In this document: piece after piece, positions 53,112 through 61,779 of the stretch
Position numbering within the stretch: the stretch's first letter is position 1
Layout: every line of letters starts with the position of its first letter
Origin: Streptomyces griseorubiginosus
Lineage (GTDB): Bacteria > Actinomycetota > Actinomycetes > Streptomycetales > Streptomycetaceae
Assembly: GCF_001514195.1 (NCBI RefSeq)
Contig: NZ_KQ948749.1
Location: forward strand, 86,793-150,792
DNA: 64,000 nt
Direction: 5' to 3'
Made by a program: the position numbers and the translations under genes
Notes under the pieces: generated by a model
The model's input: the letters and a program-made list of their open reading frames with translations, nothing else
The model's database searches: none
Told to the model about the DNA's origin: nothing

Positions 53112-53573
53112 GTGACCGACGCCGCGTTCCCCACCACCGGATACCTCGCCTGGCAGTTCTCCCAGATCATCGCCGGCCGGCTGGAGCGGGCACTGCGCGC
53201 GGAAGACCTCACACTGGCGCAGCACAACGCTCTGCAGCAGGCCCTCTGGACGCCGGGCGTGTCCGCCGCCGAGATCGCGCGCCGCTCGGGCATCACGGCC
53301 CAGTCCATGGGAGCCGCAGTGAGTCAGCTCGTCGACAGAGGACTGCTACGACGAGAGCCGCACCCGACCAGCCGCCGCAGCGTGCGCCTGTTCGCGACCA
53401 CCGAGGGAGAGGCGACCGCCGTTCATGCCGCTTCGATCGCCCGGCGGATCGAACGGGAGACGACCTCACCGCTCTCCCCGGACGACAAGGACAGCATTCA
53501 CCGTCTGCTCTACCGTTTGGTCGAGGAACTGAACCCTGATGCCCTCGCCATCGACAGTCGCCCCTTGAACTAG
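53112..53573 (+). CDS. MarR-family regulator
   Basis: Winged-helix regulator of 153 residues. GYLAWQFSQIIAGRLERAL, VSAAEIARRSGITAQSMGAAVSQLVDRGLLRRE and EELNPDALAID parallel the MarR at 51480-51965. GTG start at 53112, nine bases after the membrane protein stop, so the two form one transcript. Having a related MarR on each side of the transporter suggests fine or two-input control. Confidence 0.87.
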   Translation: MTDAAFPTTGYLAWQFSQIIAGRLERALRAEDLTLAQHNALQQALWTPGVSAAEIARRSGITAQSMGAAVSQLVDRGLLRREPHPTSRRSVRLFATTEGEATAVHAASIARRIERETTSPLSPDDKDSIHRLLYRLVEELNPDALAIDSRPLN

Positions 53574-53672
53574 CCCTGGATCCCCGGCTGTTCACCCGAT
53601 GCCGCTGTCGGCTCCACCGCGTCGATGTGAGCAATGGACAAGCGACATGGAGAGGCTGAACGACGGAGAGCC

Positions 53673-54302
53673 ATGAACCGTGCCAGACGCCGTCCGACGT
53701 CGAACGGATCCACCGGCGGTCGCCCCCGCAGCGCAGCCGTGGAGCAGGCCATCCTGGAGGGAGTGTTGAACCTCCTGGAGGACGGCGTTCCACTGGGTGA
53801 TCTCTCCGTCGAGCGGATCGCCCGCACCGCCGGCGTCGGCAAAGCGGCCATCTACCGCCGCTGGAGCGACAAAGAGGATCTGTTCGTCGACGTCATACGC
53901 GCTGCCGAGTCCGCCGAACCCGAGCTCCCCGGCACCTCGATGCGGGACGACCTCGTCGTTCTGCTGGAGTCACTGCGGCAACGCAGCCTGGTCGGCCGCT
54001 TGTCAGCGATCCTGCGCAACGCACACGCCCAGACGAGGAGCAGCCCGAAGATATGGGCCGCCTACCATGCCGGCGTGATCACTCCCCGGCGTGACCTCGG
54101 ACTGGCGATCCTCCGTCGAGGCCGGGCGAACGGGGAACTTCGTACGGACGTCGACCTGGAACTGGCTGTCGAGATGTTCGTCGCTCCTCTGCTCATCCGC
54201 TCGTTCGTCGGCCCCGACCCCGACCTCCCTGACGGACTGGCCGAGCAGATCGTCGACGCCGTGCTCCACGGCCTGCGGCCCGTCAACTCCCCGAGCGCTT
54301 GA
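53673..54302 (+). CDS. TetR-family regulator
   Basis: Repressor of 209 residues with the DNA-binding region LSVERIARTAGVGKAAIYRRWSDKEDLFVDVI near residues 43-74, and a TetR_C-type C-terminal domain (RSSPKIWAAYHAGVITPRRD). GGAGAG precedes the ATG at 53673; an earlier in-frame ATG at 53634 is less well placed. Its C-terminal tail occurs again as a remnant at 11930-11994. Target not evident; the transporter upstream or the MDR gene downstream are candidates. Confidence 0.87.
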   Translation: MNRARRRPTSNGSTGGRPRSAAVEQAILEGVLNLLEDGVPLGDLSVERIARTAGVGKAAIYRRWSDKEDLFVDVIRAAESAEPELPGTSMRDDLVVLLESLRQRSLVGRLSAILRNAHAQTRSSPKIWAAYHAGVITPRRDLGLAILRRGRANGELRTDVDLELAVEMFVAPLLIRSFVGPDPDLPDGLAEQIVDAVLHGLRPVNSPSA

Positions 54303-54400
54303 TCAGGATGGGCTGCCAGAGCGGTGTGGAACCCCTGAGTCCACAGGCCTCGGCAGCACCCGCGGTGCTCTGACCGACGAACCGCCGTCGTGCTGAGTGC

Positions 54401-54810
54401 TCAACCGGCCAGGCGGGGCAGCAGGCGGTGGGCGTTGGCTGTGGTCAGGGACTGCCGGGTGGTGCCGTCCACAGGGGTCGGCGCGTCTCGCCGAACGCGG
54501 CGGTGTGGGCTTCCGCAACGGGGGCCGGGGTCCAGCAGTAGTCGCTGCCGTTCAGCAGTCGTTCGGGGTCGACCAGGTTTGAGCAGGGCAGGGACCTGGC
54601 GGGTGAGAGGGGAGAAACCCGCGGTGTCGTAGTACAGCCGACGCAGTTGCGCGATGACGTCCGGAGGGCTGTGGCGGTCGGGCCCGAACAGCTGCAGGAA
54701 GCTGTTGACACGGTCGGCCACCACCGTCAGGGTGGCGCCGCAATGCAGAACGGTCACCAGCAGCCTCGGGTGGCGCTCGAGGCTGCGGGTGACCGCGGCG
54801 AGTTCTGCAC
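54401..54810 (-). pseudogene. Frameshifted amidohydrolase C-terminus
   Basis: Three frames must be joined: AAVTRSLERHPRLLVTVLHCGATLTVVADRV and LRRLYYDTAGFSPLTRQVPALL, then VDPERLLNGSDYCWTPAPV, then LTTANAHRLLPRLAG to the stop at 54401. This is the second half of an amidohydrolase-2 TIM barrel, with the HCGA and GSDYCWTP motifs. The N-terminal half is missing. Dead gene. Confidence 0.75.
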
Positions 54811-54867
54811 CAGGTCGGCGCTTCGGGACATCGTGATCGATTGTCGGCCGGAGGTACGGGTCCTTGT

Positions 54868-55821
54868 TTACGGCACCAGGACGATTTTCCCGCTGGTGTG
54901 ACCTGTCATGATCTCGCGATGGGCGGCAGCGGCTTCGCTGAGCGGGTAGCTGCCGGCGATCAGGACTCGCAGTCGCCCGGCCTCCGCAGCCTCGGTGAGC
55001 TGCAGGCGGGCGGCGGCACGGATGTCCGTACCCGGATCCGCGCCGGGACTGCCGCCGAGAACCTTGATGCCGGCCTGGGTCCCGCGCGCGATGCCCGCGA
55101 TCGTGGCGATGCGGGAACGGTCCGCCACCACTTCCACGGAGACGTCCACCGCCTCGTCGGTGCCCACCAGGTCTGCCGCCGCCTGGACGCCCTCCGGTGC
55201 TGCCGCGCGTACCCGGTCGGCCAGACCCAGCCCGTATGCGACCGGCACCGCCCCCAGCTCACGCAGCAGGTCGTGCTTGGCCGGGCTTGCGGTTCCCAGG
55301 ACGGTGGCGCCGCGTGCGACCGCCAGCTGCACGGCCATCAGACCGACTCCGCCAGCAGCGCCATGGATCAACACCGACTCGCCCTTGCGCAGGCCGATCG
55401 CCTCGAGAGCGTGCACGGCGGTAACGCCGGCGAGCATCAGCCCGCCGGCCTGCTCCCAGGACAGGTTGGCGGGCTTCGGCACCACCGAGGAGGCCGGGAC
55501 AACGAGTTCTGCGGCATATGCGCCGGGCGCACGGTAGGCGATCACCTCGTCGCCGACCTCGACCGGACCTGCGGGTCCGGTCGCATGGTCGCCCGCCGCG
55601 GTCACCACTCCTGCCGCCTCGAGACCGAGCCGTAGGGGCAAGTTCCCCGGATCGGTGCCGAAGGCGCCGCTGTACACCTTCTGATCGAAGGGGTTGACGC
55701 CGGCGGCACGGACCGCGATGCGCACTTGGCCCGGCCCGGGCTCGGGAACGGCTTCGTCGATCACCGACAGCACCTCAGGACCGCCGTATGCGCTCGCCAC
55801 TACTACCCGGACTTCGCTCAT
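54868..55821 (-). CDS. Quinone oxidoreductase-like MDR protein
   Basis: MDR reductase of 317 residues without zinc ligands. AYGGPEVLSVIDEAVPEPGPGQV begins the GroES-like domain and VLIHGAAGGVGLMAVQLAVARGA near residue 150 is the cofactor site; it ends HTSGKIVLVP. ATG at 55821. It stands intact amid several broken genes. Probably reduces a quinone or enone with NADPH; natural substrate unknown. A LacI or TetR partner is not evident, although the TetR gene at 53673 is near. Confidence 0.82.
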   Translation of the reverse strand: MSEVRVVVASAYGGPEVLSVIDEAVPEPGPGQVRIAVRAAGVNPFDQKVYSGAFGTDPGNLPLRLGLEAAGVVTAAGDHATGPAGPVEVGDEVIAYRAPGAYAAELVVPASSVVPKPANLSWEQAGGLMLAGVTAVHALEAIGLRKGESVLIHGAAGGVGLMAVQLAVARGATVLGTASPAKHDLLRELGAVPVAYGLGLADRVRAAAPEGVQAAADLVGTDEAVDVSVEVVADRSRIATIAGIARGTQAGIKVLGGSPGADPGTDIRAAARLQLTEAAEAGRLRVLIAGSYPLSEAAAAHREIMTGHTSGKIVLVP

Positions 55822-56182
55822 GTGGCCAACTCTGTCTCGGAGGGGTTCGTCCTGCTCACTGGTGGTCACTTCCTGTCCGTGCCGCACTGTGTGTCGTGTG
55901 CGTTGGGTCATCGGTGTTCGGCACTGGTTCGGGCCGGCGGGGCGAGCGTCGCCGGCCAACTCCACGCCGGTGGTGGCGGTATTTCTCTACGCCTGCTCAG
56001 GGCGGGAGGAACCTGTGATCGCGGAGGCGACTTCGCCGCGGCGCAGGGCTCGGGCGAGCGTCCTTTCCGCCGCCCAGGCATTCACTGGTGCTCGGGGTGG
56101 AGTTCGCTGGGCTGGAGATTCTCGGGCCTCGTGGTTCCAGGCTCGACCCTTGTCAGGAACAGTGGGCTACAGGGCAGGGGTG
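55822..56182. other. Gap between the MDR gene and the remnants
   Basis: 361 bases with no recognisable gene on either strand. The first 40 bases should hold the MDR promoter. Confidence 0.35.
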
Positions 56183-56411
56183 TCAATGCCCCAGGACCTG
56201 ACGAGGTTGGGTACCACCTCGATCCAGTTCGGCCCGAATCAGGACCGTCGTCCCCTTGATAGTGATTCCGCGCGGCTGCCACGTCTGTTCATCCGGCACG
56301 TCGTCGACCACCAACGCCGCCTGCGGGTTGACCCTGAGAATGGCGAACGTACAGCCGCTCCTGGCCTTGTCCTTCCAGGTACGCGACTTCTTGCGCGTTG
56401 AACCTGCTCAT
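56183..56411 (-). pseudogene. Truncated F420/PPOX-type oxidoreductase
   Basis: Begins MSRFNAQEVAYLEGQGQERL, the usual opening of small split-barrel PPOX/F420 proteins, then after a frameshift and an internal deletion continues ILRVNPQAALVVDDVPDE and QPRGITIKG, which is the later strand of the same fold. The intact family is about 130-150 residues, while this one has about 75. Confidence 0.65.
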
Positions 56412-56418
56412 ATCGATC

Positions 56419-57135
56419 TCATTTGATTGGTTGAATCCGGCGTCCCGAAACTCGTTCTGAACATCTCCGGGTTGCGCAGGGCAACCAGCCGTCGCTGTTT
56501 TCCGCAGGCGAGCCGGCCCGGCCCTCCAGGCCGTAGACGCAGATCGTCTCTCCCGGGCGAAGCCCGGTGAGGCCGACTCGCGCGACGTCATCGGCCACCA
56601 TGGCAGGGACGGCTTGTCCCATGCTCTGGCGGAACTCGGTGGCCACCGGGCCGGGGCGCAGCACCTGGGTGCGTATCCCGGTGAAGGCAACAGTGGCGGC
56701 CTGGCCGCGGTGTACAGGGTGCTGCGGGCCCGTCCGTCCGGCGCCGGCAGCGGGCAACGAGGCGATGGCGCCGTCGTGGCGGCGAGCATGCCGGGGGGTG
56801 CGGCGCCGGCGAGTTGTACATGCGCCTCAGCGTTGAGAGTGAACGGGCCATCAGTCTCGGCCGATTCGACGTCGATGAGCGCAGCGGAGCCGCCGACACC
56901 GGCGTGGTCGATCAGGAGACGGACAGCCCCAGCGCTCAAACGGTCCCTCACCGTGGCGATGCCCTCGCGGGTGAAAGGTCCGCGGGAAGGGCTTCCATTG
57001 CGACACAGGCCTCACGGAGTTTATTAGTCAGGTCCTGCAACCGGTCGACACGGCGGGCCATCAGGACGACATCCGAGGCGCCTGCCAGGAGGCGGGCATA
57101 TGCGGCGCCAATGCCGGAGGAAGGGTCCGAGTCAT
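56419..57135 (-). pseudogene. Frameshifted short-chain dehydrogenase (relative of 28004-28810)
   Basis: Reads MTR, then, missing the first strand, SSGIGAAYARLLAGASDVVLMARRVDRL, matching the intact SDR at 28810. Later pieces VRLLIDHAGVGGSAALIDV, then GIRTQVLRPGPVATEFRQSMG and LRPGETICVYGLEG are in different frames. At least three frameshifts and one deletion. Upstream lies the same operator as in the intact pair. Confidence 0.8.
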
Positions 57136-57165
57136 GGCCTCAAAGTACTTCAGGTGATTGTCCCT

Positions 57166-57182
57166 AGTCAAGCGTTTGACAT
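57166..57182. promoter_or_regulatory. TCAARYRYTTGA operator between SDR and MarR remnants
   Basis: TCAAGCGTTTGA at 57168-57179, placed between the broken SDR and MarR genes just as 28828-28839 lies between the intact ones. A TATGCT (57197-57202) is at the -10 position. Confidence 0.55.
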
Positions 57183-57197
57183 TTATGAAGGTTCCTT

Positions 57198-57460
57198 ATG
57201 CTCGGACTTAGGAGCGGAGGCAGCGATCCGCCTCCCTGCCGATCGGCATCTGTGGCCCGCCCAGGCTCACGAGCAGTTCCGGCCCTGAGCCCGAGCGTCA
57301 CGTCCGGCAATGGCACCCCTCGCCAAGGCTGGACACCGAGGCGTAGCGCCGACCCCTTCCCCGCTACTTCCGCGTTCAGGAACTCCACCTCACCGACGGT
57401 GGCGCGGCTCTGCGATCAGCAGACACAGCGGCTGACGGCGCTCCTGACCGGACGGCGGAC
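57198..57460 (+). pseudogene. MarR remnant
   Basis: Most of the gene is unrecognisable, but at 57365-57410 the sequence reads VQELHLTDGGAALRSAD, which matches VQELHLTDAGRASLHDAD of the intact MarR proteins. Position relative to the operator and the broken SDR gene supports it. Confidence 0.6.
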
Positions 57461-57468
57461 ACTTGCAC

Positions 57469-57576
57469 ATGAGCGAATCGACGGTGAAGTTCCACGTGGC
57501 GAAGATCCTCGACAAGCTGGGCGTCAGTCCCCGCGGCGGGGCGGCCGCACTCGCCCACGAATGGGGCGAGTCGTAG
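57469..57576 (+). pseudogene. C-terminal LuxR helix-turn-helix fragment
   Basis: Reads MSESTVKFHVAKILDKLGVS and ends LAHEWGES at a TAG. This is the recognition helix and tail of a LuxR-type regulator with no upstream domain in frame. Remnant. Confidence 0.6.
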
Positions 57577-57595
57577 TCGGCGGGGCTCGAACGTG

Positions 57596-57627
57596 CTTCA
57601 GGACTCCCTGAGCCGGGAGCCCTGAAG
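57596..57627. terminator. Terminator of the rhamnosidase gene
   Basis: Stem CTTCAGG (57596-57602) with CCTGAAG (57621-57627) continued by CTCCC/GGGAG after one mismatch, loop TGAGCC. It is 35 bases past the stop of the minus-strand rhamnosidase gene. Confidence 0.75.
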
Positions 57628-57661
57628 CCGCACTGAAGGAGGCCTCATGAGTGAGGCGGGC

Positions 57662-60600
57662 TCATTCGGCGCCGAAGCTGTAGGTCCCCGAGCCGACCTC
57701 GAACACGGCGGCTCCGTTCTCCATCCGGAGGAACCGAACTCCCTTGGCGTTGTCGGCCGGTCGGCCGCTCTCGGTGACCGCCCACCGGGATGTCGCCGGT
57801 ACGTGGACCTCGGCGACGGTGTTGACCGGCACTGTCACCTTCAGGTCGAAGGTGCCGTTGTGCGTGCTCCACTGCGACGACAGCGGGCCGTAGACGGTCT
57901 TGAGGCGTCCGGAGCCTTCCGTCAGCCCCCCGCCGGGTACCGGCGCGATCCGGGAGCGCTTGTAGCCGGGCTCGATCGCGGAGAGACCGCCGATGTTCTG
58001 GAACATCCAGTCACCCACGGCACCGTAGGCGTAGTGGTTGAAGGAGTTCATGTCGACCGGGCCGAAGCTGCCGTCGGGCATGATCGAGTTCCAGCGCTCC
58101 CACGTGGTGGTGGCACCGTTGACGACCTCGTAGCCCCAGGACGGGTAGTCCTTGAGCAGCAGCATCTTGTAGGCCAGGTCGCTCCGGCCGATCTTGCTCA
58201 GCGCCGGCAGCAGCAGCGGGGTGCCGATGAAGCCGGTCCTGAGGTGGTAGTCGGTGAGCGCCAGTTTGGCCACGAACTTGTCGCCGACCTTCGCGACCAG
58301 AGCCGGATCCTGGACCAGGTTCATGCCGAGGGCCATCGCGTACCCGGTCTGCGAGTTGCCCTTGACGGTGCCGTCGGCGGCGACGTAGGCCTTGGTGAAC
58401 GCGTCACGGATGTCGGCGGAGAGCTTGCCGTAGTCGGACGCCGCCGTGTCGTCGCCGAGGGCCTTGGCCACCTCCGACATCATGCGGGCGTCCTCGGCGT
58501 AGTAGGCCGTGCCCAGGATGCCCTGCTCGGTCGGATCGTCCAGATTCAGCCAGTCGTTGGTGAAGAAGGTGGTGCGGTCGGGTTCGAGGAGATCCGGTCC
58601 GGCGCTGTCGCGGACGAACTGGAAGAACTTCTGCATGGCGGCGTAGTTCTCGCGCAGGATGCGGGTGTCGTCGTACGAGTGCCACACGTTGTACGGCACG
58701 GTGATCATCACGTCGGACCACCCGACACCGCTGTCGCCGAACTGGCCCTGGGGGGTCGGTACGACCGCCGGCAGGTCACCGTTGGCGTACTGGGAGTTGC
58801 GGAGGTCCGCCATCCAGTGGGACAGGAACGCGCGGGTGTCGACCAGGTAGTTGGCCGTCGGCGCGAACAGGCTGATGTCTCCGGTCCATCCCAGGCGCTC
58901 GTCGCGGGCCGGGGTGTCGGTGGGAATGGAGAGGAAGTTGCCCCGCTGGCTCCAGGAGATGTTGCTCACCAGTTGGTTCAGCATGCTGTCCGAGGACTTC
59001 AGGGTGCCGGTGGAGGGGAGGTCGGAGCCCCATACGACGCCCTTGACGTCGGAGGTCGCCGGCGGCTCGTCCACCCCGGTGATCTCGATGTAGCGGAACC
59101 CGTGCTGGGTGAAGGTGGGTTCGTAGGTCACTGTCCCGGGCTGGGCGAAGGTGTAGCGGTCGGTGACCTTGGCGCTGCGGAAGTTGTCGGTGTAGAGGGT
59201 GCCGTCCTTGTTGAGCACCTCGGCGTAGCGGATCTTGACGGTCTGGCCGACGGAGCCGGTGAGAGTCAGGCGTGACACGCCGACCATGTTCTGGCCGAGG
59301 TCGTAGACGTACGTGCCGACGGTGGGCTCGGTCCTCTTCTGCGCCTGGAGCACCTGGGTCTGCCGAACCGGCTCGTCACTCTGCGGGACCAGGAGGGCGG
59401 TCTGGGACTTCACGCTCGCGGCGGATTCCCACGTCGCGTCGTCGAATCCGGGCCGGCTCCAGCCCGTCGGCTCCAGGCGGGCGTCGTAGGTCTCTCCGTC
59501 CTGCAGGTCCGCCTTTGCGTAGGGGCCGTCCGCCGCCTTCCACGAACCGTCCGAGGCGATCCACTGGACCGAGCCGTCGGTGTAGGTGATGCGTATCTTG
59601 GCCACGAGGGCGGGGGCGTCCCCGTACTGACGGGTCCAGCCGAGCCCGACCTTGCCGGCCCACCAGCCGTCCGCGAGGGACGCGCCGATCGCGTTGTCGC
59701 CGCGTGCGATCAGCTTTGTCACGTCATAGGTCTGGGCCTGGACGCGCTGGTGGTAGTTCGTCCAGCCCGGGGCGAGCTCCTGATCGCCGACCCGCTTGCC
59801 GTTGAGTTGCAGTTCGTAGAGGCCGAGTGCCGATGCGTAGACCCGCGCGGAGGCGACTTTCTTGCCTGCCTCGGTCGCGAAGTCCTTGCGCAGCAGCGGC
59901 AGTGGCCGGGCCGCGGGGGCGTAGAGGGCGTCCGTGGTGCCGGACACGACGAGGGCGGAGTCGACGATGTCACCACCGCTGAAGGGGTTGCGCCCGGAGG
60001 CGAAGTCGGTGTCGAGCAGGGTGCTGCCGTCGGTGCCGGTCACGGCAGCGTCGTAGACGGTTCCGCGTTCGCCGCAGCATGCGTGTGTGCGGAAGCCGAT
60101 GTAGCCCTTGCTGAACGTGGAGTCCGTGAATGTGTTGACCAGTTGGCCGTCTAGGGTCGTCTTGATGGTGGCGCCCACCACGTCGTAGCGGACGGTGTGC
60201 CGGCCGGCGAGGAGACTCGCGTCGGTGAAGCCGAAGGGCGCGAGATCCACTTCCTGGAGCACGGTGTAGTTGCCCGCGACCTGCTTGTGCAGTCTCAGTG
60301 TGGGGGTCGGGCCGGTCACGTTGAACTGCCACATGTAGCCGTTGCTCGTGTCGGAGGCACGCAGGAACATGCCGAAGGCAGCGCTGTCCAGCTTGAAATC
60401 GACCGTTGCGGTGTAGTCGGTCCACTTGTCGAGCTCACTCGGCCCCGCAGGACGAGTGATCCACTGGGCGCCGTCCCAGTCACCGGGATTCAGGAGGCCC
60501 GTCTCGAAGTACGCGTCCGCGCTCCACCCGCTCGCAACTCCCCTGTCGTCCCAGGCCCGGACACGCCAGTAGTAACGCGAGGCCGCCTTCAGACCGGGAC

Positions 60601-60940
60601 CGCCGTACCGCACGTCGACCTGACGGTCGGACTTCACCTTGCCGGACGACCACACATCGGCGGACCCCGGCGTGCGTCCGACCTGGATCTCGTAGGCCCT
60701 CTGCGAGGTCGCCCGCCGGTTCGATGTCAACTGCCAGCCGAAGACCGGGTCTTCGCCACTGATGCCCAGCGGGTTGACCCGGCCGTTGGCGGTCAGAGCA
60801 GTCACGGTGAACGGTGCATCCGACACCGCCGCCGACACTGCGGAGGACATCGGCGTCGGCAGGGTCGCCACGCTTGCGACGACGACCAACATCACAAGAC
60901 CTCTGACGAATTTGAGCAGGAGCGAGCGTTTGCGGAGCAT
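57662..60940 (-). CDS. Secreted GH78 alpha-L-rhamnosidase
   Basis: Extracellular glycosidase of 1092 residues that removes terminal alpha-L-rhamnose from plant glycans or flavonoid glycosides. A signal peptide fills residues 1-37 (GLVMLVVVASVATL, then AVSAAVSDAP). An N-terminal Fn3-like domain, a CBM67-like or concanavalin-type insert (about 170-320), bacterial rhamnosidase beta domains and the (alpha/alpha)6 barrel follow. The general acid is in DTPARDERLGWTGD near residue 675 and the base in TTWERWNS near residue 940, as in Streptomyces avermitilis SaRha78A. It ends in a C-terminal beta domain. GGAGATGTC precedes the ATG. Controlled by a LacI-type operator 15 bases upstream. Confidence 0.92.
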   Translation of the reverse strand: MLRKRSLLLKFVRGLVMLVVVASVATLPTPMSSAVSAAVSDAPFTVTALTANGRVNPLGISGEDPVFGWQLTSNRRATSQRAYEIQVGRTPGSADVWSSGKVKSDRQVDVRYGGPGLKAASRYYWRVRAWDDRGVASGWSADAYFETGLLNPGDWDGAQWITRPAGPSELDKWTDYTATVDFKLDSAAFGMFLRASDTSNGYMWQFNVTGPTPTLRLHKQVAGNYTVLQEVDLAPFGFTDASLLAGRHTVRYDVVGATIKTTLDGQLVNTFTDSTFSKGYIGFRTHACCGERGTVYDAAVTGTDGSTLLDTDFASGRNPFSGGDIVDSALVVSGTTDALYAPAARPLPLLRKDFATEAGKKVASARVYASALGLYELQLNGKRVGDQELAPGWTNYHQRVQAQTYDVTKLIARGDNAIGASLADGWWAGKVGLGWTRQYGDAPALVAKIRITYTDGSVQWIASDGSWKAADGPYAKADLQDGETYDARLEPTGWSRPGFDDATWESAASVKSQTALLVPQSDEPVRQTQVLQAQKRTEPTVGTYVYDLGQNMVGVSRLTLTGSVGQTVKIRYAEVLNKDGTLYTDNFRSAKVTDRYTFAQPGTVTYEPTFTQHGFRYIEITGVDEPPATSDVKGVVWGSDLPSTGTLKSSDSMLNQLVSNISWSQRGNFLSIPTDTPARDERLGWTGDISLFAPTANYLVDTRAFLSHWMADLRNSQYANGDLPAVVPTPQGQFGDSGVGWSDVMITVPYNVWHSYDDTRILRENYAAMQKFFQFVRDSAGPDLLEPDRTTFFTNDWLNLDDPTEQGILGTAYYAEDARMMSEVAKALGDDTAASDYGKLSADIRDAFTKAYVAADGTVKGNSQTGYAMALGMNLVQDPALVAKVGDKFVAKLALTDYHLRTGFIGTPLLLPALSKIGRSDLAYKMLLLKDYPSWGYEVVNGATTTWERWNSIMPDGSFGPVDMNSFNHYAYGAVGDWMFQNIGGLSAIEPGYKRSRIAPVPGGGLTEGSGRLKTVYGPLSSQWSTHNGTFDLKVTVPVNTVAEVHVPATSRWAVTESGRPADNAKGVRFLRMENGAAVFEVGSGTYSFGAE

Positions 60941-60954
60941 GACATCTCCATGAA

Positions 60955-60968
60955 TTGAAACGTTTCAA
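60955..60968. promoter_or_regulatory. LacI-type operator
   Basis: Perfect palindrome TTGAAACGTTTCAA, 15 bases before the rhamnosidase start. Typical of LacI-family sugar repressors. No LacI gene is in this window, so the regulator is encoded elsewhere. Confidence 0.75.
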
Positions 60969-61428
60969 ACAGCTGGATTGCCGGAACGTTAACCATGTGG
61001 CGAGCGACACGTCAACAAGCGGAACGCAGACTCCTGAAGAGTTCTGCCCGCACCGCGACGACGAAGAGAAACATCATGCGCGAGCTTGCCCGTACGGCAA
61101 CCGGGTCTTGCGGGCTCGTCAGGGCCGCACAATCCTGACGAGACGGATCTTGGACCCTGCGCTCTCTGTTCTCTCCACGTGGAACGGGTCCCAGAGGCGT
61201 TATGACGGAGTCGCATTGCTTGTCGGCGTCAGCATCGCTCGCCGCCACGCGCCGCCAGAAAATGAGTGCATCACTCAACGTAATTCTCGAGGACCACGCC
61301 TTCCCCCAGTCTCCGAAGGGGGATCGGTCATGGAGAAGGGTATGCAGGGGAAAAATCCTTCCCCCTCACACCGCGCTCTTCTGATGCAAAGCTGGGTCAC
61401 GCACTGAGCAAGACATTCGAGGAGCCCC
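60969..61428. other. Upstream region of the rhamnosidase and of a reductase fragment
   Basis: 460 bases with no gene supported. TGAGTGCATCACTCA at 61263-61277 is a perfect 6-3-6 inverted repeat; GGGGAAAAATCCTTCCCC near 61353 can form a small hairpin. Confidence 0.35.
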
Positions 61429-61617
61429 ATGACCACGTCCAAATCCGGCCGCCCCACGGCCGCCGTTGCCTTTCATCCGGGCTACAGCCACGCAGCGGTC
61501 ATCGCAGAAGCCGTGGCGCGCGGCGCAGCGGAAGCCTGCGCCGAGGTGATCTCGACATCCGTGGACTCCATCACCGGGCGTACCGTCCTCGCCGCCTGGC
61601 CACAAGGCTGCCTTTGA
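61429..61617 (+). pseudogene. N-terminal fragment of a flavodoxin-like NAD(P)H reductase
   Basis: Reads AAVAFHPGYSHAAVIAEAVARGA and STSVDSITGR, resembling the start of WrbA-like quinone reductases (VAVAYHSGYGHT...), with the FMN-binding loop partly changed. GGAG precedes the ATG. The frame stops at 61617 after 62 residues; intact family members have about 200. Remnant next to a regulator of a type often paired with such reductases. Confidence 0.5.
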
Positions 61618-61700
61618 CACCAGAGCCATACGCTCGGTACGCACCCTGGGACGCCGAGTCTTCTTCCACCTGTTGCCGTAGAGGCCGGAGTCAATATCAT

Positions 61701-61714
61701 ACTCATATATGAGT
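61701..61714. promoter_or_regulatory. Perfect 14-bp palindrome upstream of the XRE regulator
   Basis: ACTCATATATGAGT, 66 bases before the XRE start, in an AT-rich patch that should hold the promoter. Probable operator of this regulator. The half-site TGAGT also occurs in the repeat at 61263. Confidence 0.55.
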
Positions 61715-61779
61715 AAAGCCGAACATGGACAGGATCACCCACCCTCCCAGCTCCGGGTTCCTGTGCGAGGCTGCAAATC

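Noticed and set aside
57647..59275. 542-codon open frame on the plus strand inside the rhamnosidase gene
   Set aside because: Antisense shadow of a high-GC gene; no family motif, and the minus-strand rhamnosidase has clear catalytic motifs.
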